DNA from: Shinella zoogloeoides
GTDB taxonomy: Bacteria > Pseudomonadota > Alphaproteobacteria > Rhizobiales > Rhizobiaceae
DNA: 64,000 nucleotides
Assembly (NCBI RefSeq): GCF_022682305.1
Contig: NZ_CP093528.1
Span: forward strand, 3,113,501 to 3,177,500
Reading direction: 5' to 3'
How positions within the stretch are numbered: position 1 is the stretch's first letter; each line of letters opens with the position of its first letter. Below the pieces are notes generated by a model, which searched no databases, was not told where the DNA came from, and saw nothing but the letters and a program-made list of their open reading frames with translations. Both the position numbers and the translations under genes were made by a program. Shown here piece by piece: positions 1-8,058 of this stretch.

Positions 1-456
1 ACCGGCGCGGCCCGCATCGGCCATCTGCCGGCGCTTCGCGGTGTTCGCGGCGAGATGCTTCACCTCGAAACCGACGAAATCCGCCTGTCCCGGCCCGTCC
101 GCCTGCTACATCCCCGCCACCCGCTCTACATCGTGCCACGGGACGGCAATCGCTTCATGGTCGGCGCGACCATGATCGAAAGCGGCGACGAAGGCCCTGT
201 CACCGCCCGCTCGCTGATGGAGCTGCTGAACGCCGCCTATGCCCTGCACCCGGCCTTCGGTGAGGCCCGGGTCATCGAAACCGGCGCGGGCATCCGCCCG
301 GCCTATCCCGACAACCTGCCGCGCGTGACGGAGGATGGCGACACCATCCACGTCAACGGCCTCTATCGCCACGGCTTCCTGCTTGCGCCCGCCATGGCGG
401 GAGAGGTCGCCCGCATCCTCCTGCGTGAGCGGCAACCGGAAAGGAAAGCCTCATGA
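1..456 (+). CDS. thiO: Glycine oxidase ThiO, C-terminal part (5' end outside window)
   Basis: The reading frame is open from the first base and ends in TGA at 454-456, so about 151 C-terminal residues of a roughly 320-residue flavoenzyme are visible. ThiO oxidises glycine to the imine used to build the thiazole ring of thiamine. The visible part carries the substrate-domain pattern of DAO-type oxidases, RHPLYIVPRDGNRFMVGAT, followed by a conserved GIRPAYPDNLP stretch that closes over the flavin and a C-terminal GLYRHGFLLAPAMA segment. The stop overlaps the ATG of thiS by 4 bp, so translation is probably coupled. Identification rests on these motifs plus the thiS-thiG-thiE neighbours. Confidence 0.93.
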   Translation, partial: TGAARIGHLPALRGVRGEMLHLETDEIRLSRPVRLLHPRHPLYIVPRDGNRFMVGATMIESGDEGPVTARSLMELLNAAYALHPAFGEARVIETGAGIRPAYPDNLPRVTEDGDTIHVNGLYRHGFLLAPAMAGEVARILLRERQPERKAS

Positions 457-650
457 CCTTCATCATCAACGGCGAGGAACAGGAGGTCTCCGCCGCAACG
501 CTCGCCGACCTGCTGACCGCGCTCGACTATGACGGCGACTGGCTGGCGACGGCGGTCAACGGCGAGCTGGTGCACCGCGAGGATCGCGACGCCTTCACGC
601 TCGGCGCGCGCGACCGCATCGAGATCCTTTCGCCCATGCAGGGAGGCTGA
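453..650 (+). CDS. thiS: Sulfur carrier protein ThiS
   Basis: A 65-residue ubiquitin-fold protein that ends in Gly-Gly (MQGG), the C-terminus that is adenylated and thiocarboxylated to deliver sulfur to ThiG. The N-terminal [12 protein letters not shown] and the [12 protein letters not shown] segment match the family, and the length is normal for ThiS. The ATG overlaps the thiO stop (ATGA) and thiG begins one base after the thiS stop, so the genes form one operon. Confidence 0.95.
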   Translation: MTFIINGEEQEVSAATLADLLTALDYDGDWLATAVNGELVHREDRDAFTLGARDRIEILSPMQGG

Positions 651-651
651 C

Positions 652-1425
652 ATGCTGAAACTCTACGACGCCGAGGTCGGCTCACGCCTGCTGCTCGGCA
701 CCGCGCGCTACCCTTCCCCGGCCGTTCTCGCGGAAGCGGTGCGGCGCTCGAGAACCGAGGTCGTCACCGTTTCTCTGCGCCGGGAAAGCGCGGGGAGCGA
801 GGCGGGCGGGGCCTTCTTCGGGGTGATCCGCGACCTCGGCGTGCGCGTCCTGCCCAACACCGCCGGCTGCCACAGCGTCAGGGAGGCTGTTCTGACGGCG
901 CAGATGGCGCACGAGGTCTTCCGTACCGACTGGATCAAGCTGGAGGTGATCGGCCATCACGACACGCTCCAGCCCGACGTCTTCGGCCTTGTCGAGGCGG
1001 CGCGCATCCTCACCGGCGAGGGTTTTCAGGTCTTCCCCTATACGACCGACGATCTCGTCGTGGCGGAACGGCTGCTGGAGGCCGGTTGCCGCGTGCTGAT
1101 GCCCTGGTGCGCGCCCATCGGCTCGGCCATGGGGCCGGTCAACCCGATGGCGCTGCGCACCTTCCGCGCCCATTTCCCGGAAATTCCGCTGATCGTCGAT
1201 GCCGGTATCGGTCGTCCCTCGCATGCCGCGAGCGTCATGGAACTCGGCTACGACGCCGTGCTGCTCAACACCGCGGTCGCCGGGGCCGGCGATCCCGCCG
1301 CCATGGCAGAGGCCTTCGCCCATGCCATCGAAGCCGGCCGCATGGCGCACCGGGCCGTGCCGCTCGAACCGCGCGACATGGCCGTTCCCTCCACACCCGT
1401 CATCGGAAAGGCCGTCTTTTCATGA
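652..1425 (+). CDS. thiG: Thiazole synthase ThiG
   Basis: A 257-residue TIM-barrel enzyme that condenses 1-deoxyxylulose 5-phosphate, the glycine imine and the ThiS thiocarboxylate into thiazole phosphate. Recognisable family segments are [11 protein letters not shown] near the N-terminus, the Schiff-base lysine region [21 protein letters not shown] and the phosphate loop [13 protein letters not shown] followed by [12 protein letters not shown]. The ATG at 652 follows the GGGAGG run that also encodes the end of thiS; upstream in-frame codons lie inside thiS and are shadow. The last bases overlap thiE (ATGA). Confidence 0.96.
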   Translation: MLKLYDAEVGSRLLLGTARYPSPAVLAEAVRRSRTEVVTVSLRRESAGSEAGGAFFGVIRDLGVRVLPNTAGCHSVREAVLTAQMAHEVFRTDWIKLEVIGHHDTLQPDVFGLVEAARILTGEGFQVFPYTTDDLVVAERLLEAGCRVLMPWCAPIGSAMGPVNPMALRTFRAHFPEIPLIVDAGIGRPSHAASVMELGYDAVLLNTAVAGAGDPAAMAEAFAHAIEAGRMAHRAVPLEPRDMAVPSTPVIGKAVFS

Positions 1426-2027
1426 AGCTCGATCCCTTCTATCTCATCGTCGACAGCGCCGGCTGGATCGAACGGCTGGTGCCCATTGGCGTCAAACTCG
1501 TACAGCTTCGCATGAAGGATCTGCCGGAAGACCGGCTGCGCGCGGAAATCCGCCGGGCGAAAACCGTCTGCGCCCAGCACGGCTGCCAGCTCATCGTCAA
1601 CGATTACTGGCGGCTCGCCATCGAGGGGGGCTGCGACTTCGTGCATCTCGGGCAGGAAGACCTTGCCACGGCCGACGTGGGCGCCATCCGCGCCGCTGGC
1701 ATGAAGCTCGGCCTTTCCACCCATGACGAGGCGGAACTGGAAACGGCGCTGGCCGCAAAGCCGGATTACGTGGCGCTCGGCCCTATCTGGCCGACGATCC
1801 TGAAGAAGATGAGATGGGCGCCGCAGGGTGTCGAGCGGCTGGCGGACTGGAAGGCGCGCATTGCCCCGCTCCCCCTCGTCGCCATCGGCGGCCTCAACCC
1901 GGAGCGCCTGCCGGCCGTCTTCGAGAACGGCGCCGACAGCGCCGCGGTCGTGACCGACATCACGCTGAACGCAGACCCCGAAGCGCGCACCCGAGAATGG
2001 ATCGCCCATACGGCGCGCTGGCGATAG
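1422..2027 (+). CDS. thiE: Thiamine-phosphate synthase ThiE
   Basis: A 201-residue TIM-barrel protein that joins hydroxymethylpyrimidine diphosphate to thiazole phosphate. Visible motifs are [11 protein letters not shown] (the Q-R-K substrate loop), [28 protein letters not shown] and the C-terminal phosphate loop [11 protein letters not shown]. The [17 protein letters not shown] loop differs from the usual GPxxxTxTK form and is typical of the shorter rhizobial ThiE/TenI-like branch. Translation starts at an ATGA overlap with thiG. The gene ends one base before the convergent amidohydrolase gene, so no terminator fits between them. Confidence 0.9.
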   Translation: MKLDPFYLIVDSAGWIERLVPIGVKLVQLRMKDLPEDRLRAEIRRAKTVCAQHGCQLIVNDYWRLAIEGGCDFVHLGQEDLATADVGAIRAAGMKLGLSTHDEAELETALAAKPDYVALGPIWPTILKKMRWAPQGVERLADWKARIAPLPLVAIGGLNPERLPAVFENGADSAAVVTDITLNADPEARTREWIAHTARWR

Positions 2028-2028
2028 A

Positions 2029-2874
2029 TCAGGCTTTCGGCGCGATCTTCCAGAGCCGTCTGGCATTCCCGGAGAAGACGCGCTGCCTGTCCTCAAGGCT
2101 GACGCCGGAAAGCAATGCCTGGCTCGCGCCGATCCAGGTGGAAAGGCCGCCGCCGAGCGTGCAGACCGGCCAGTCGCTGCCCCAGACCATGCGCTCGAAA
2201 CCGAAGCATGCCGCGACATGGGCGAAATAGGGCTTCAGGTCCTCCAGCGTCCAGTCATCCGCGCCATAGGCGGGGATGCCTGATAGTTTGACCGTGACGT
2301 TCGGCCGGCGGGCGATCTCCGCGACCGGCTCCTTCCACAGATCGAAACCGCCGCCCTTGATGTCTGGTACGCCGCAATGGTCGAGTACGAAGGAAACATC
2401 GGGGGCGAGATCGGCAAGCGCAATCGCCTTCTCGATCTGATGCGGCAGCACGCAGAGATCGAAGTTGAGACCGGTCCCGGCCAGCCGGCCGATATTCTCC
2501 CGGAACAGCGCGCCTTCGGAAACATCGTCGGGCACAACATGTAACACCCGGCGAAAGCCGCGCACGAAGGGGTCGGCCAGCGTCCGTTCGAGATAGGCGG
2601 GAAAATCGGGCGATTCCGGCCGGCAAGCGGCGATGGCGCCGACGAGCAGACTACCCACCTCCCCGGCCAGCGCCTCGACCATCGCGGTCTCGCGGGCCAT
2701 ATCGTCGGGCGCGACATCCACTTCCATATGCAGCGCCGCGACGATACCGAGCCGGCGTGCCTCGCGCGCATAGGCCTCATGGGTGAAATCGGCATCGAGC
2801 GGCGGGACATTCGCCAGCCAGGGATAGGACAGCCGGCCCCGGTAAATGAGATGCAGGTGCGTATCGACGATCAT
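2029..2874 (-). CDS. Amidohydrolase of the L-fuconolactonase-like family
   Basis: A 281-residue TIM-barrel metal-dependent hydrolase (amidohydro_2, COG3618). The metal motif DTHLHL lies at residues 4-9, HMEVDV is near residue 50, a DHCGVPD motif near 160 and GSDWPV near 240, the full ligand set of the family. Members hydrolyse sugar lactones such as L-fucono-1,4-lactone or pyrone dicarboxylate. The ATG overlaps the IclR stop (ATGA), so the two genes are co-transcribed, and the divergent neighbour is an L-fuconate dehydratase. Lactone hydrolysis ahead of that dehydratase is therefore the likely role; the exact substrate is inferred from context. Confidence 0.82.
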   Translation of the reverse strand: MIVDTHLHLIYRGRLSYPWLANVPPLDADFTHEAYAREARRLGIVAALHMEVDVAPDDMARETAMVEALAGEVGSLLVGAIAACRPESPDFPAYLERTLADPFVRGFRRVLHVVPDDVSEGALFRENIGRLAGTGLNFDLCVLPHQIEKAIALADLAPDVSFVLDHCGVPDIKGGGFDLWKEPVAEIARRPNVTVKLSGIPAYGADDWTLEDLKPYFAHVAACFGFERMVWGSDWPVCTLGGGLSTWIGASQALLSGVSLEDRQRVFSGNARRLWKIAPKA

Positions 2875-3665
2875 GATGCGTCCTCACTGGTGAACCCTGC
2901 GCCGGTCATCTCCGATAGCCGGGCCGTCGCCTCGACGACGAGTTGGATCGTCGCGGACATGTCGGGGGCCGCGGACGCGTTGATCAGCGCGATGTAGGGC
3001 ACGGTCAGCGCCGCAATGGCGGTTCCGTCCGCCCCGAGCACCGGGGCGGAAAGGTTGACGACACCGGCGGTCTGGGCGCTCGGCATCATCTCATAGCCGC
3101 GGGCGCGGATGAGATCGAGGCGCGCCAGGAATTCCGGCGTCACCCGCCCGTCCGCGTCGCCGTCGCCGAGATGCTCGGCGATCATGCGCTCGCGCTCCGG
3201 CGGCGTGCGGAAGGCCAGAAGCACATGACCCGAACCGGTATCGAACAGGCCGATGCGCGAGCCGACGCGGATAGAAATGCCCCAGTAACCCGGGGCTTCC
3301 TGCTGGGCGATGACGACCGGGTTGCCGCGGTCGAAGACGACGAGCTGGTTCGCCTGGCGGGAGGCTTCGGCAAGCTCGCGCATGACAGGCACCGCGAAAG
3401 AAGCGAGGCGGCGCGGCGGCGCGTGAAGCTGGGCGAGGCCGAAGAGTTTCAGCGTCAGCGAGAAGCGGTCGCCGTCGATGCGGGTGACATAGCCGCGCTT
3501 CACGAGGCGGTCGAGCATGCGGTAGAACTCGTTGGGACTGCGGCCGAGCCGTTTGGCGATGTCGGCCTGCGTGAGGCCGCCATCCACCCCGGCCAGAAGC
3601 TCCAGGATATCCAGCCCCTTGTCGAGCGCCGGTGCCCGGTAGCGATCGTTTTCCTCGTCCGACAC
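2871..3665 (-). CDS. IclR-family transcriptional regulator
   Basis: An approximately 264-residue regulator with an N-terminal winged helix (GLDILELLAGVDGGLTQADIAKRLGRSPNEFYRMLDRL) and an IclR effector domain containing GYWGISIRVGSRIGLFDTGSG and a C-terminal NLSAPVLGADGTAIAALTVPY segment. I chose the GTG at 3665 because GAGGAG lies just upstream, although the frame stays open to 3776. It is co-transcribed with the lactonase-like amidohydrolase and divergent from L-fuconate dehydratase, so it probably controls both directions from the 134-bp gap, where an imperfect palindrome is visible. Confidence 0.85.
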   Translation of the reverse strand: MSDEENDRYRAPALDKGLDILELLAGVDGGLTQADIAKRLGRSPNEFYRMLDRLVKRGYVTRIDGDRFSLTLKLFGLAQLHAPPRRLASFAVPVMRELAEASRQANQLVVFDRGNPVVIAQQEAPGYWGISIRVGSRIGLFDTGSGHVLLAFRTPPERERMIAEHLGDGDADGRVTPEFLARLDLIRARGYEMMPSAQTAGVVNLSAPVLGADGTAIAALTVPYIALINASAAPDMSATIQLVVEATARLSEMTGAGFTSEDAS

Positions 3666-3759
3666 GGTCTCTCCTCGCAATAAGCAGCTTCGGCACGGCA
3701 AGACCCGGAACGGGATTGGGCTTGACGAAACCGTCTTGTTGCCTTGTATATAAATGATC

Positions 3760-3775
3760 TGCTTATTAATGAGCA
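3760..3775. promoter_or_regulatory. Candidate IclR operator between regulator and fuconate dehydratase genes
   Basis: TGCTTATTAATGAGCA is a 16-bp AT-centred palindrome with one mismatched pair, 24 bp before the dehydratase ATG and 95 bp before the IclR start. Size and position fit a dimeric winged-helix operator overlapping a promoter. No other palindrome of this quality lies in the gap. Confidence 0.45.
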
Positions 3776-3799
3776 ATAGTCGATATCGTCAGGGACATC

Positions 3800-5077
3800 A
3801 TGACCAGGATCACCAGCCTCCGCTCGATAGACCTGCGCTTCCCCACCTCGCAGAAGCTGGACGGTTCGGACGCGATGAACCCCGACCCGGACTATTCGGC
3901 CGCCTATGTCGTGCTCGGCACGGATGCGGCAGGGCTGGAAGGCCACGGCCTCACCTTCACCATCGGTCGCGGCAACGAAATCTGCTGCGCGGCCATCGAC
4001 GCGATGCGGCATCTCGTCGTCGGCCTCGACCTCGACTGGATCCGCGAGAATCCCGGCCGCTTCTGGCGGCATGTGACGAGCGACAGCCAGCTTCGCTGGA
4101 TCGGCCCGGACAAGGGCGCGATGCATCTTGCCACCGGCGCGGTGGTCAATGCCGTCTGGGACCTTCTCGCCAAGGAGGCCGGCAAGCCCGTCTGGCGTCT
4201 CGTGGCCGAGATGAGCGCGGAGGACATCCTTTCCATCGTGGACTTCCGCTACCTGACGGATGCGCTGACGCCCGAGGAGGCGCTGGCCATCCTGAAGAAG
4301 GCGGAGACCGGCAAGGCGGAGCGCATCGCGACGCTCGAGAAGGAAGGCTATGCCTGCTATACGACCTCGGCCGGCTGGCTCGGCTATGACGACGAGAAGC
4401 TGCGGCGGCTCTGCCGGGAGGCGGTCGAAGAGGGCTTCACCCATATCAAGATGAAGGTCGGCCGCGATCTTGAAGACGACAAGCGCCGCCTGCGCATCAC
4501 CCGCGAGGAGATCGGCGACGAGCGCTTCCTGATGATCGACGCCAATCAGGTATGGGAGGTGGGGCAGGCGATCGACTGGGTGAAGGCGCTGCAGCCCTAC
4601 AAACCCTTCTTCATCGAGGAGCCGACCAGCCCCGACGACATTGCCGGCCACAAGGCGATCCGCGAGGCGATCCATCCGGTCAAGGTGGCGACGGGGGAGA
4701 TGTGCCAGAACCGCATCGTCTTCAAGCAGATGATCGCCGGCGGCGCCATCGATATCGTGCAGATCGACAGTTGCCGCATGGGCGGCCTCAACGAAGTGCT
4801 GGCCGTGCTGCTGATGGCGGCGAAATACGGCCTGCCCGTCTGGCCCCATGCCGGCGGCGTCGGGCTTTGCGAATATGTGCAGCATCTCTCGATGATCGAC
4901 TACGTGGCCGTCTCTGGCACGAAGGATGGCAGGGTGATCGAGTATGTCGACCACCTGCACGAACATTTCCTCGATCCCTGCCGCATCGAGAACGCCGCCT
5001 ACATGCCACCGACGCGGCCCGGCTTCTCCATCGAGATGAAGCCGGAATCGATTGAGGCCTATACGTTCCGGCCATAG
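3800..5077 (+). CDS. L-fuconate dehydratase (enolase superfamily)
   Basis: A 425-residue member of the mandelate-racemase branch that dehydrates L-fuconate to 2-keto-3-deoxy-L-fuconate. The sequence matches the ENOSF1/FucD type in length and in key motifs: RWIGPDKGAMHLATGA, the catalytic KxK pair in HIKMKVGRD, metal ligands in LMIDANQVWEV, FFIEEPTSPDD and KVATGEMCQNR, and the general acid/base pair in VQIDSCRMGG and WPHAGGVGLCEY. The start has an AGGGA at short spacing. No fucose transporter is visible next to it, so the pathway's remaining genes must lie elsewhere. Confidence 0.9.
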   Translation: MTRITSLRSIDLRFPTSQKLDGSDAMNPDPDYSAAYVVLGTDAAGLEGHGLTFTIGRGNEICCAAIDAMRHLVVGLDLDWIRENPGRFWRHVTSDSQLRWIGPDKGAMHLATGAVVNAVWDLLAKEAGKPVWRLVAEMSAEDILSIVDFRYLTDALTPEEALAILKKAETGKAERIATLEKEGYACYTTSAGWLGYDDEKLRRLCREAVEEGFTHIKMKVGRDLEDDKRRLRITREEIGDERFLMIDANQVWEVGQAIDWVKALQPYKPFFIEEPTSPDDIAGHKAIREAIHPVKVATGEMCQNRIVFKQMIAGGAIDIVQIDSCRMGGLNEVLAVLLMAAKYGLPVWPHAGGVGLCEYVQHLSMIDYVAVSGTKDGRVIEYVDHLHEHFLDPCRIENAAYMPPTRPGFSIEMKPESIEAYTFRP

Positions 5078-5150
5078 GAGAGCGGGCGGCGCAGCTTCCA
5101 AATCCTGTGCCGGGCTGCTAGTTTCTCCGCTCAAACACAGGAGAATTCCC

Positions 5151-5363
5151 ATGAAAATCAGCGCTCGCAACCGCCTCAAGGGCAAGATCGTCGAAGTCAT
5201 CCTCGGCGCGACGACCGCCCATGTGCGCATCGATGTCGGCGGCGGCTCGATCATCACCGCCGCGATCACCAACGAAGCGGTGAACGAGCTGGGCCTTGCC
5301 GCCGGGCAGGAAGCCTATGCCGTCGTCAAGGCTTCCGACGTGATGGTCGCCATCGACGACTGA
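5151..5363 (+). CDS. Molbindin, single TOBE-domain molybdate-binding protein
   Basis: A 70-residue protein consisting of one Mop/TOBE domain: ARNRLKGKIVEVILGATTAHVRIDVGGGSIITAAITNEAVNELGL and a final VKASDVMVAID. Such proteins bind molybdate as oligomers and are thought to store or buffer it in the cytoplasm. A good CAGGAGAAT precedes the ATG. No molybdate transporter is adjacent. The gap after L-fuconate dehydratase is 73 bp with no obvious terminator, so it may be read with that gene or have its own promoter. Confidence 0.85.
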   Translation: MKISARNRLKGKIVEVILGATTAHVRIDVGGGSIITAAITNEAVNELGLAAGQEAYAVVKASDVMVAIDD

Positions 5364-5424
5364 AGCAATTCCGGCAAAGTGCGCAGCGGTCTAGCGTCCG
5401 CAATTGCGCAAAATAAGAGGATAG

Positions 5425-5462
5425 GGCGTTTTCGCGATTCAGAGAAAAGCGGAAGCGCTCTA
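5425..5462. repeat. Intergenic palindromic repeat, rhizobial mosaic-element type
   Basis: GGGCGTTTTCGC and its imperfect reverse complement (GAGCGCTTCCGC read on the other strand) flank an A-rich centre, giving a stem of about 12 bp with three mismatches. The whole 97-bp gap between the convergent molbindin and trmO genes has the look of the intergenic mosaic elements common in Rhizobium and relatives. The assignment is from memory of that sequence style, not from a search. Confidence 0.5.
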
Positions 5463-5993
5463 ACCCTCGATCTTCTTGCACATATGCACCTGGCCGGTCT
5501 CGAAATCGCCCTGCTGGGGCGGCGCAATTGGCTTGAAGAGCGCCCGATCCGGCTTCAGGTCGATCAGCGGTGTGCCGTCGAGGCAATCGAGACCGCGCAC
5601 GAAGAGGCGATTGCCCTCGATCTTCTCCAGAACGACGATGGACGTGCCGATCGGATTGGGCCTGACGGGCGAGCGGATGGAGAAGGTGCCATGCACCTCG
5701 CCGTTCGAGGCCGGGCTTTGCAGTACGAGGTCGCGCCGCGAGTGATGCAGCCAGTACAGCACTTCCAGCCGTTCGAACCGCTCCACCCCCTTCAGCGCCG
5801 CCACCCATGGCTCGAAGATCTCGATGGTGCAGACCGGCCCGTCCGGCCGGCCCTGCCGGGGTGTTTCCAGACGCGAGGTCCAGGGCGTCGAAATCCGGCC
5901 GATGAAGACGAGCGCGGCATCCTCAGCCTGCGGCGGCGCGATCGCCACCTCGTTCGTGCGGATTTCATTCAGTCGGACCATGCCCATCTCCAT
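5460..5993 (-). CDS. trmO: tRNA (N6-threonylcarbamoyladenosine37-N6)-methyltransferase TrmO
   Basis: A 177-residue protein of the TsaA/TrmO (UPF0066) family, which uses SAM to methylate t6A37 in tRNA-Thr. Diagnostic stretches are [48 protein letters not shown] and the SAM-binding [15 protein letters not shown]. The size matches the short single-domain bacterial form. ATG codons exist at 5993, 5987 and 5981; the first has a GGA at a reasonable distance. The gene is convergent with molbindin and separated from it only by the palindromic repeat. Confidence 0.88.
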   Translation of the reverse strand: MEMGMVRLNEIRTNEVAIAPPQAEDAALVFIGRISTPWTSRLETPRQGRPDGPVCTIEIFEPWVAALKGVERFERLEVLYWLHHSRRDLVLQSPASNGEVHGTFSIRSPVRPNPIGTSIVVLEKIEGNRLFVRGLDCLDGTPLIDLKPDRALFKPIAPPQQGDFETGQVHMCKKIEG

Positions 5994-6071
5994 CGCTATA
6001 TCCCTTTGAATATGACGATAGCGGTCGAAAGGCCCTTTTGAAAGATGGGAAATCCGATAACAGGCGGCGGC

Positions 6072-6572
6072 CTATTCCTCGCCGCCGGCCTTGCCGTCGA
6101 GCTTGAGGGCGGCAAGCTCCTCCAGCATGTCGAGAAGCGCGTCCACCCGCTGCGTCCCGAAGCGCGCATCGATATCCGCATAGACGCGGCGGGAATCCGG
6201 CATCACCTCGTCGATCACCGCTTGGCCCGCCGGCGCGAGCTGCAACAGCACGCGGCGGCCGTCGTCCTTGTCCTTGTGGCGCAGGATCAGGTTGCGCTCC
6301 TCCAGCGAGCGCAGCATGCGCGTAAGGCTCGGCGCGAGGATGAAGGCCTTTTCAGCAAGCTCCGACGCGTCGAGCATGCCGGCCTCCGCCAGAACACGCA
6401 GCACGCGCCATTGCTGCTCGGTGACGTCATGGTCGGCGAGGATCGGCCGGAAATGGCTCATCACCGCCTCACGCGCCTTCAGAAGGCCGATCGCCAGCGA
6501 GCGCCGGCGTTCACGCGGAGACCCGTCGTTCGTCTTGTCGGAATTGCTCATGTCCGAAGGCGCACCGTTCAT
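6072..6572 (-). CDS. MarR-family regulator, HpaR-like
   Basis: A 166-residue winged-helix regulator. The segment LLKAREAVMSHFRPILADHDVTEQQWRVLRVLAEAGMLDASELAEKAFILAPSLTRMLRSLEERNLI matches the HpaR/HpcR group that represses homoprotocatechuate catabolism, followed by the wing KDKDDGRRVLLQL. A GAGGCAGG precedes the ATG at 6572; an internal ATG at 6551 is possible. It is divergent from an FAH-family hydrolase across 125 bp, so control of that gene in response to an aromatic acid is likely. Confidence 0.83.
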   Translation of the reverse strand: MNGAPSDMSNSDKTNDGSPRERRRSLAIGLLKAREAVMSHFRPILADHDVTEQQWRVLRVLAEAGMLDASELAEKAFILAPSLTRMLRSLEERNLILRHKDKDDGRRVLLQLAPAGQAVIDEVMPDSRRVYADIDARFGTQRVDALLDMLEELAALKLDGKAGGEE

Positions 6573-6697
6573 CGTCCTGCCTCTATCCGCGATTTTCCCG
6601 GCCCGCGCAATGGAAAGCCGGTAAGAACGGTTCGCTTGCCGCCGGCCGGCATGCTAGCGTCCGGGCCGCAAACAGCCTATCGAAAGCGCAGCACGCC

Positions 6698-7411
6698 ATG
6701 ACAGCCGCAAACGCCACGCCCGGCCCCACCTATATCTTCGCACCGCCCGCCGTTCCCGCCCTGCCGGTCAGGGGCGCGTCCGCACTCTTTCCGGTGCACC
6801 GCATCTATTGCGTCGGCCGAAATTTCGCCGACCACGCGATCGAGATGGGGCACGACCCGGCGAGGGAGCCACCCTTCTTCTTCCAGAAGAACCCGGATAC
6901 GCTCACCGCACCTGACAACGGCTTTCCCTATCCTTCCGCAACCGGCGACGTGCATCACGAGGTCGAGCTGGTCGTGGCGCTGAAGAGCGGCGGCAGCGAC
7001 ATTCCGGCGGAAAGCGCGCTTGATTGCGTCTACGGCTATGCCGTCGGGCTGGACATGACGCGCCGCGACCTGCAGGCCGAGGCCAAGAAGCTCGGTCGTC
7101 CCTGGGAGATCGCCAAGGCCTTCGAGCATTCCGCTCCCTGCGGCCCGATCCACCCGGCAGCCGAGATCGGCCATCCGGCGCGCGGTGCGATCCGGCTTGC
7201 CGTCAACGGCGCGGTCCGCCAGGACGGCGACCTCGGCCAGATGATCTGGAAGGTGCCAGAGATGATCGCCCATCTCTCCCGCCTCTTCGTTCTCGCGCCG
7301 GGCGACCTGATCTTCGCCGGCACACCCGCAGGCGTGGGCGCGATCCAGCGGGGCGACGTGATGGAAGCCCGTATCGACGGGCTGGACGGCATCGTCGTGA
7401 CGGTCACCTGA
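6698..7411 (+). CDS. Fumarylacetoacetate hydrolase family protein (fumarylpyruvate hydrolase-like)
   Basis: A 237-residue FAH-fold hydrolase. It has the family signature [26 protein letters not shown], the metal-binding [25 protein letters not shown] and the end segment [19 protein letters not shown]. Close relatives cleave fumarylpyruvate in gentisate degradation or act on related acylpyruvates; the exact substrate cannot be read from sequence. The HpaR-like regulator is divergent. No ring-cleavage dioxygenase is nearby, so the upstream pathway steps lie elsewhere. Confidence 0.85.
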   Translation: MTAANATPGPTYIFAPPAVPALPVRGASALFPVHRIYCVGRNFADHAIEMGHDPAREPPFFFQKNPDTLTAPDNGFPYPSATGDVHHEVELVVALKSGGSDIPAESALDCVYGYAVGLDMTRRDLQAEAKKLGRPWEIAKAFEHSAPCGPIHPAAEIGHPARGAIRLAVNGAVRQDGDLGQMIWKVPEMIAHLSRLFVLAPGDLIFAGTPAGVGAIQRGDVMEARIDGLDGIVVTVT

Positions 7412-7458
7412 AGGCGTGGTTCCCTGCGACAGGACGCCACGCACATTCCCCGCCTTGT

Positions 7459-7472
7459 TTGATCAATGTCAA
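7459..7472. promoter_or_regulatory. FNR/FixK-type site (TTGA-N6-TCAA) upstream of pseudoazurin
   Basis: TTGATCAATGTCAA fits the alphaproteobacterial FNR/FixK/NnrR consensus TTGA-N6-TCAA exactly in both half-sites. Its centre is about 77 bp before the pseudoazurin start, a usual position for activation in low oxygen or in the presence of nitric oxide. Confidence 0.7.
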
Positions 7473-7542
7473 AGAACGAAGCCCTTCGCGGGCCTACTTC
7501 TTGGCTCATGAACGATTGACGTTCGTCAGAAGGAGAATTCCA

Positions 7543-7989
7543 GTGCGTACCATGGCAAAGAGCATCGTCGGCGCGGCAGCAGTCATTCTGGCCCTCGCGC
7601 TTCCGGCAGCGGCGGCGGATTTTGAAGTGCATATGCTGAACAAGGGCGCCGAAGGCGCCATGGTGTTCGAGCCGGCCTTCGTGAAGGTTGCCCCCGGCGA
7701 TACCGTAACCTTCATCCCCACCGACAAGGGCCACAATGTCGAGACGATCAAGGACATGATCCCCGAGGGTGCGGAAGCCTTCAAGAGCAAGATGAACGAG
7801 ACCTACAAGGTCACCTTCGACAAGGCCGGCGCCTATGGCGTGAAGTGCACGCCGCATGTCGGCATGGGCATGGTGGGCGTCGTCGTGGTCGGCGATGCAC
7901 CGGCCAACCTCGATGCCGTCAAGACCGGCAAGCTGCCGAAGAAGGCACGCGAGCGCATGGACGCCGCCATCGCGGCAGCCGGTCTCTGA
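7543..7989 (+). CDS. Pseudoazurin, periplasmic type I copper protein
   Basis: A 148-residue precursor with a signal peptide ending around LALPAAAA before the mature start [10 protein letters not shown]. The copper ligands are visible as GHNVE (His) and the [10 protein letters not shown] cluster (Cys, His, Met). Pseudoazurin carries electrons to copper nitrite reductase or nitrous oxide reductase in denitrifiers. I chose the GTG at 7543 because AGGAG lies 7 bp upstream; the ATG at 7552 would be 16 bp away. The gene is monocistronic, with an FNR/FixK box before it and a strong terminator after it. No nir or nos genes are in the window. Confidence 0.93.
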   Translation: MRTMAKSIVGAAAVILALALPAAAADFEVHMLNKGAEGAMVFEPAFVKVAPGDTVTFIPTDKGHNVETIKDMIPEGAEAFKSKMNETYKVTFDKAGAYGVKCTPHVGMGMVGVVVVGDAPANLDAVKTGKLPKKARERMDAAIAAAGL

Positions 7990-8019
7990 TACGAGACACG
8001 TCCTTACGGGCGGGGGCCG

Positions 8020-8053
8020 AAAACCCGGGGCGGAGCGATCCGCTCCGGGTTTT
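8020..8053. terminator. Bidirectional Rho-independent terminator
   Basis: AAAACCCGGGGCGGA pairs with TCCGCTCCGGGTTTT around a GCGA loop (one mismatch), with a T-run on the + strand and A-run serving the - strand. It separates the convergent pseudoazurin and CDF transporter genes. Confidence 0.85.
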
Positions 8054-8058
8054 CTTTG

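Noticed and set aside
3500-5272. Very long antisense frame across the dehydratase and regulator genes
   Set aside because: High-GC antisense shadow of real genes; composition dominated by Arg, Ala, His and Asp with no domain.
7516-7529. Second FNR-like site TTGACGTTCGTCAG before pseudoazurin
   Set aside because: One half-site deviates (TCAG) and it lies almost on the ribosome site, so the exact site at 7459 is sufficient.
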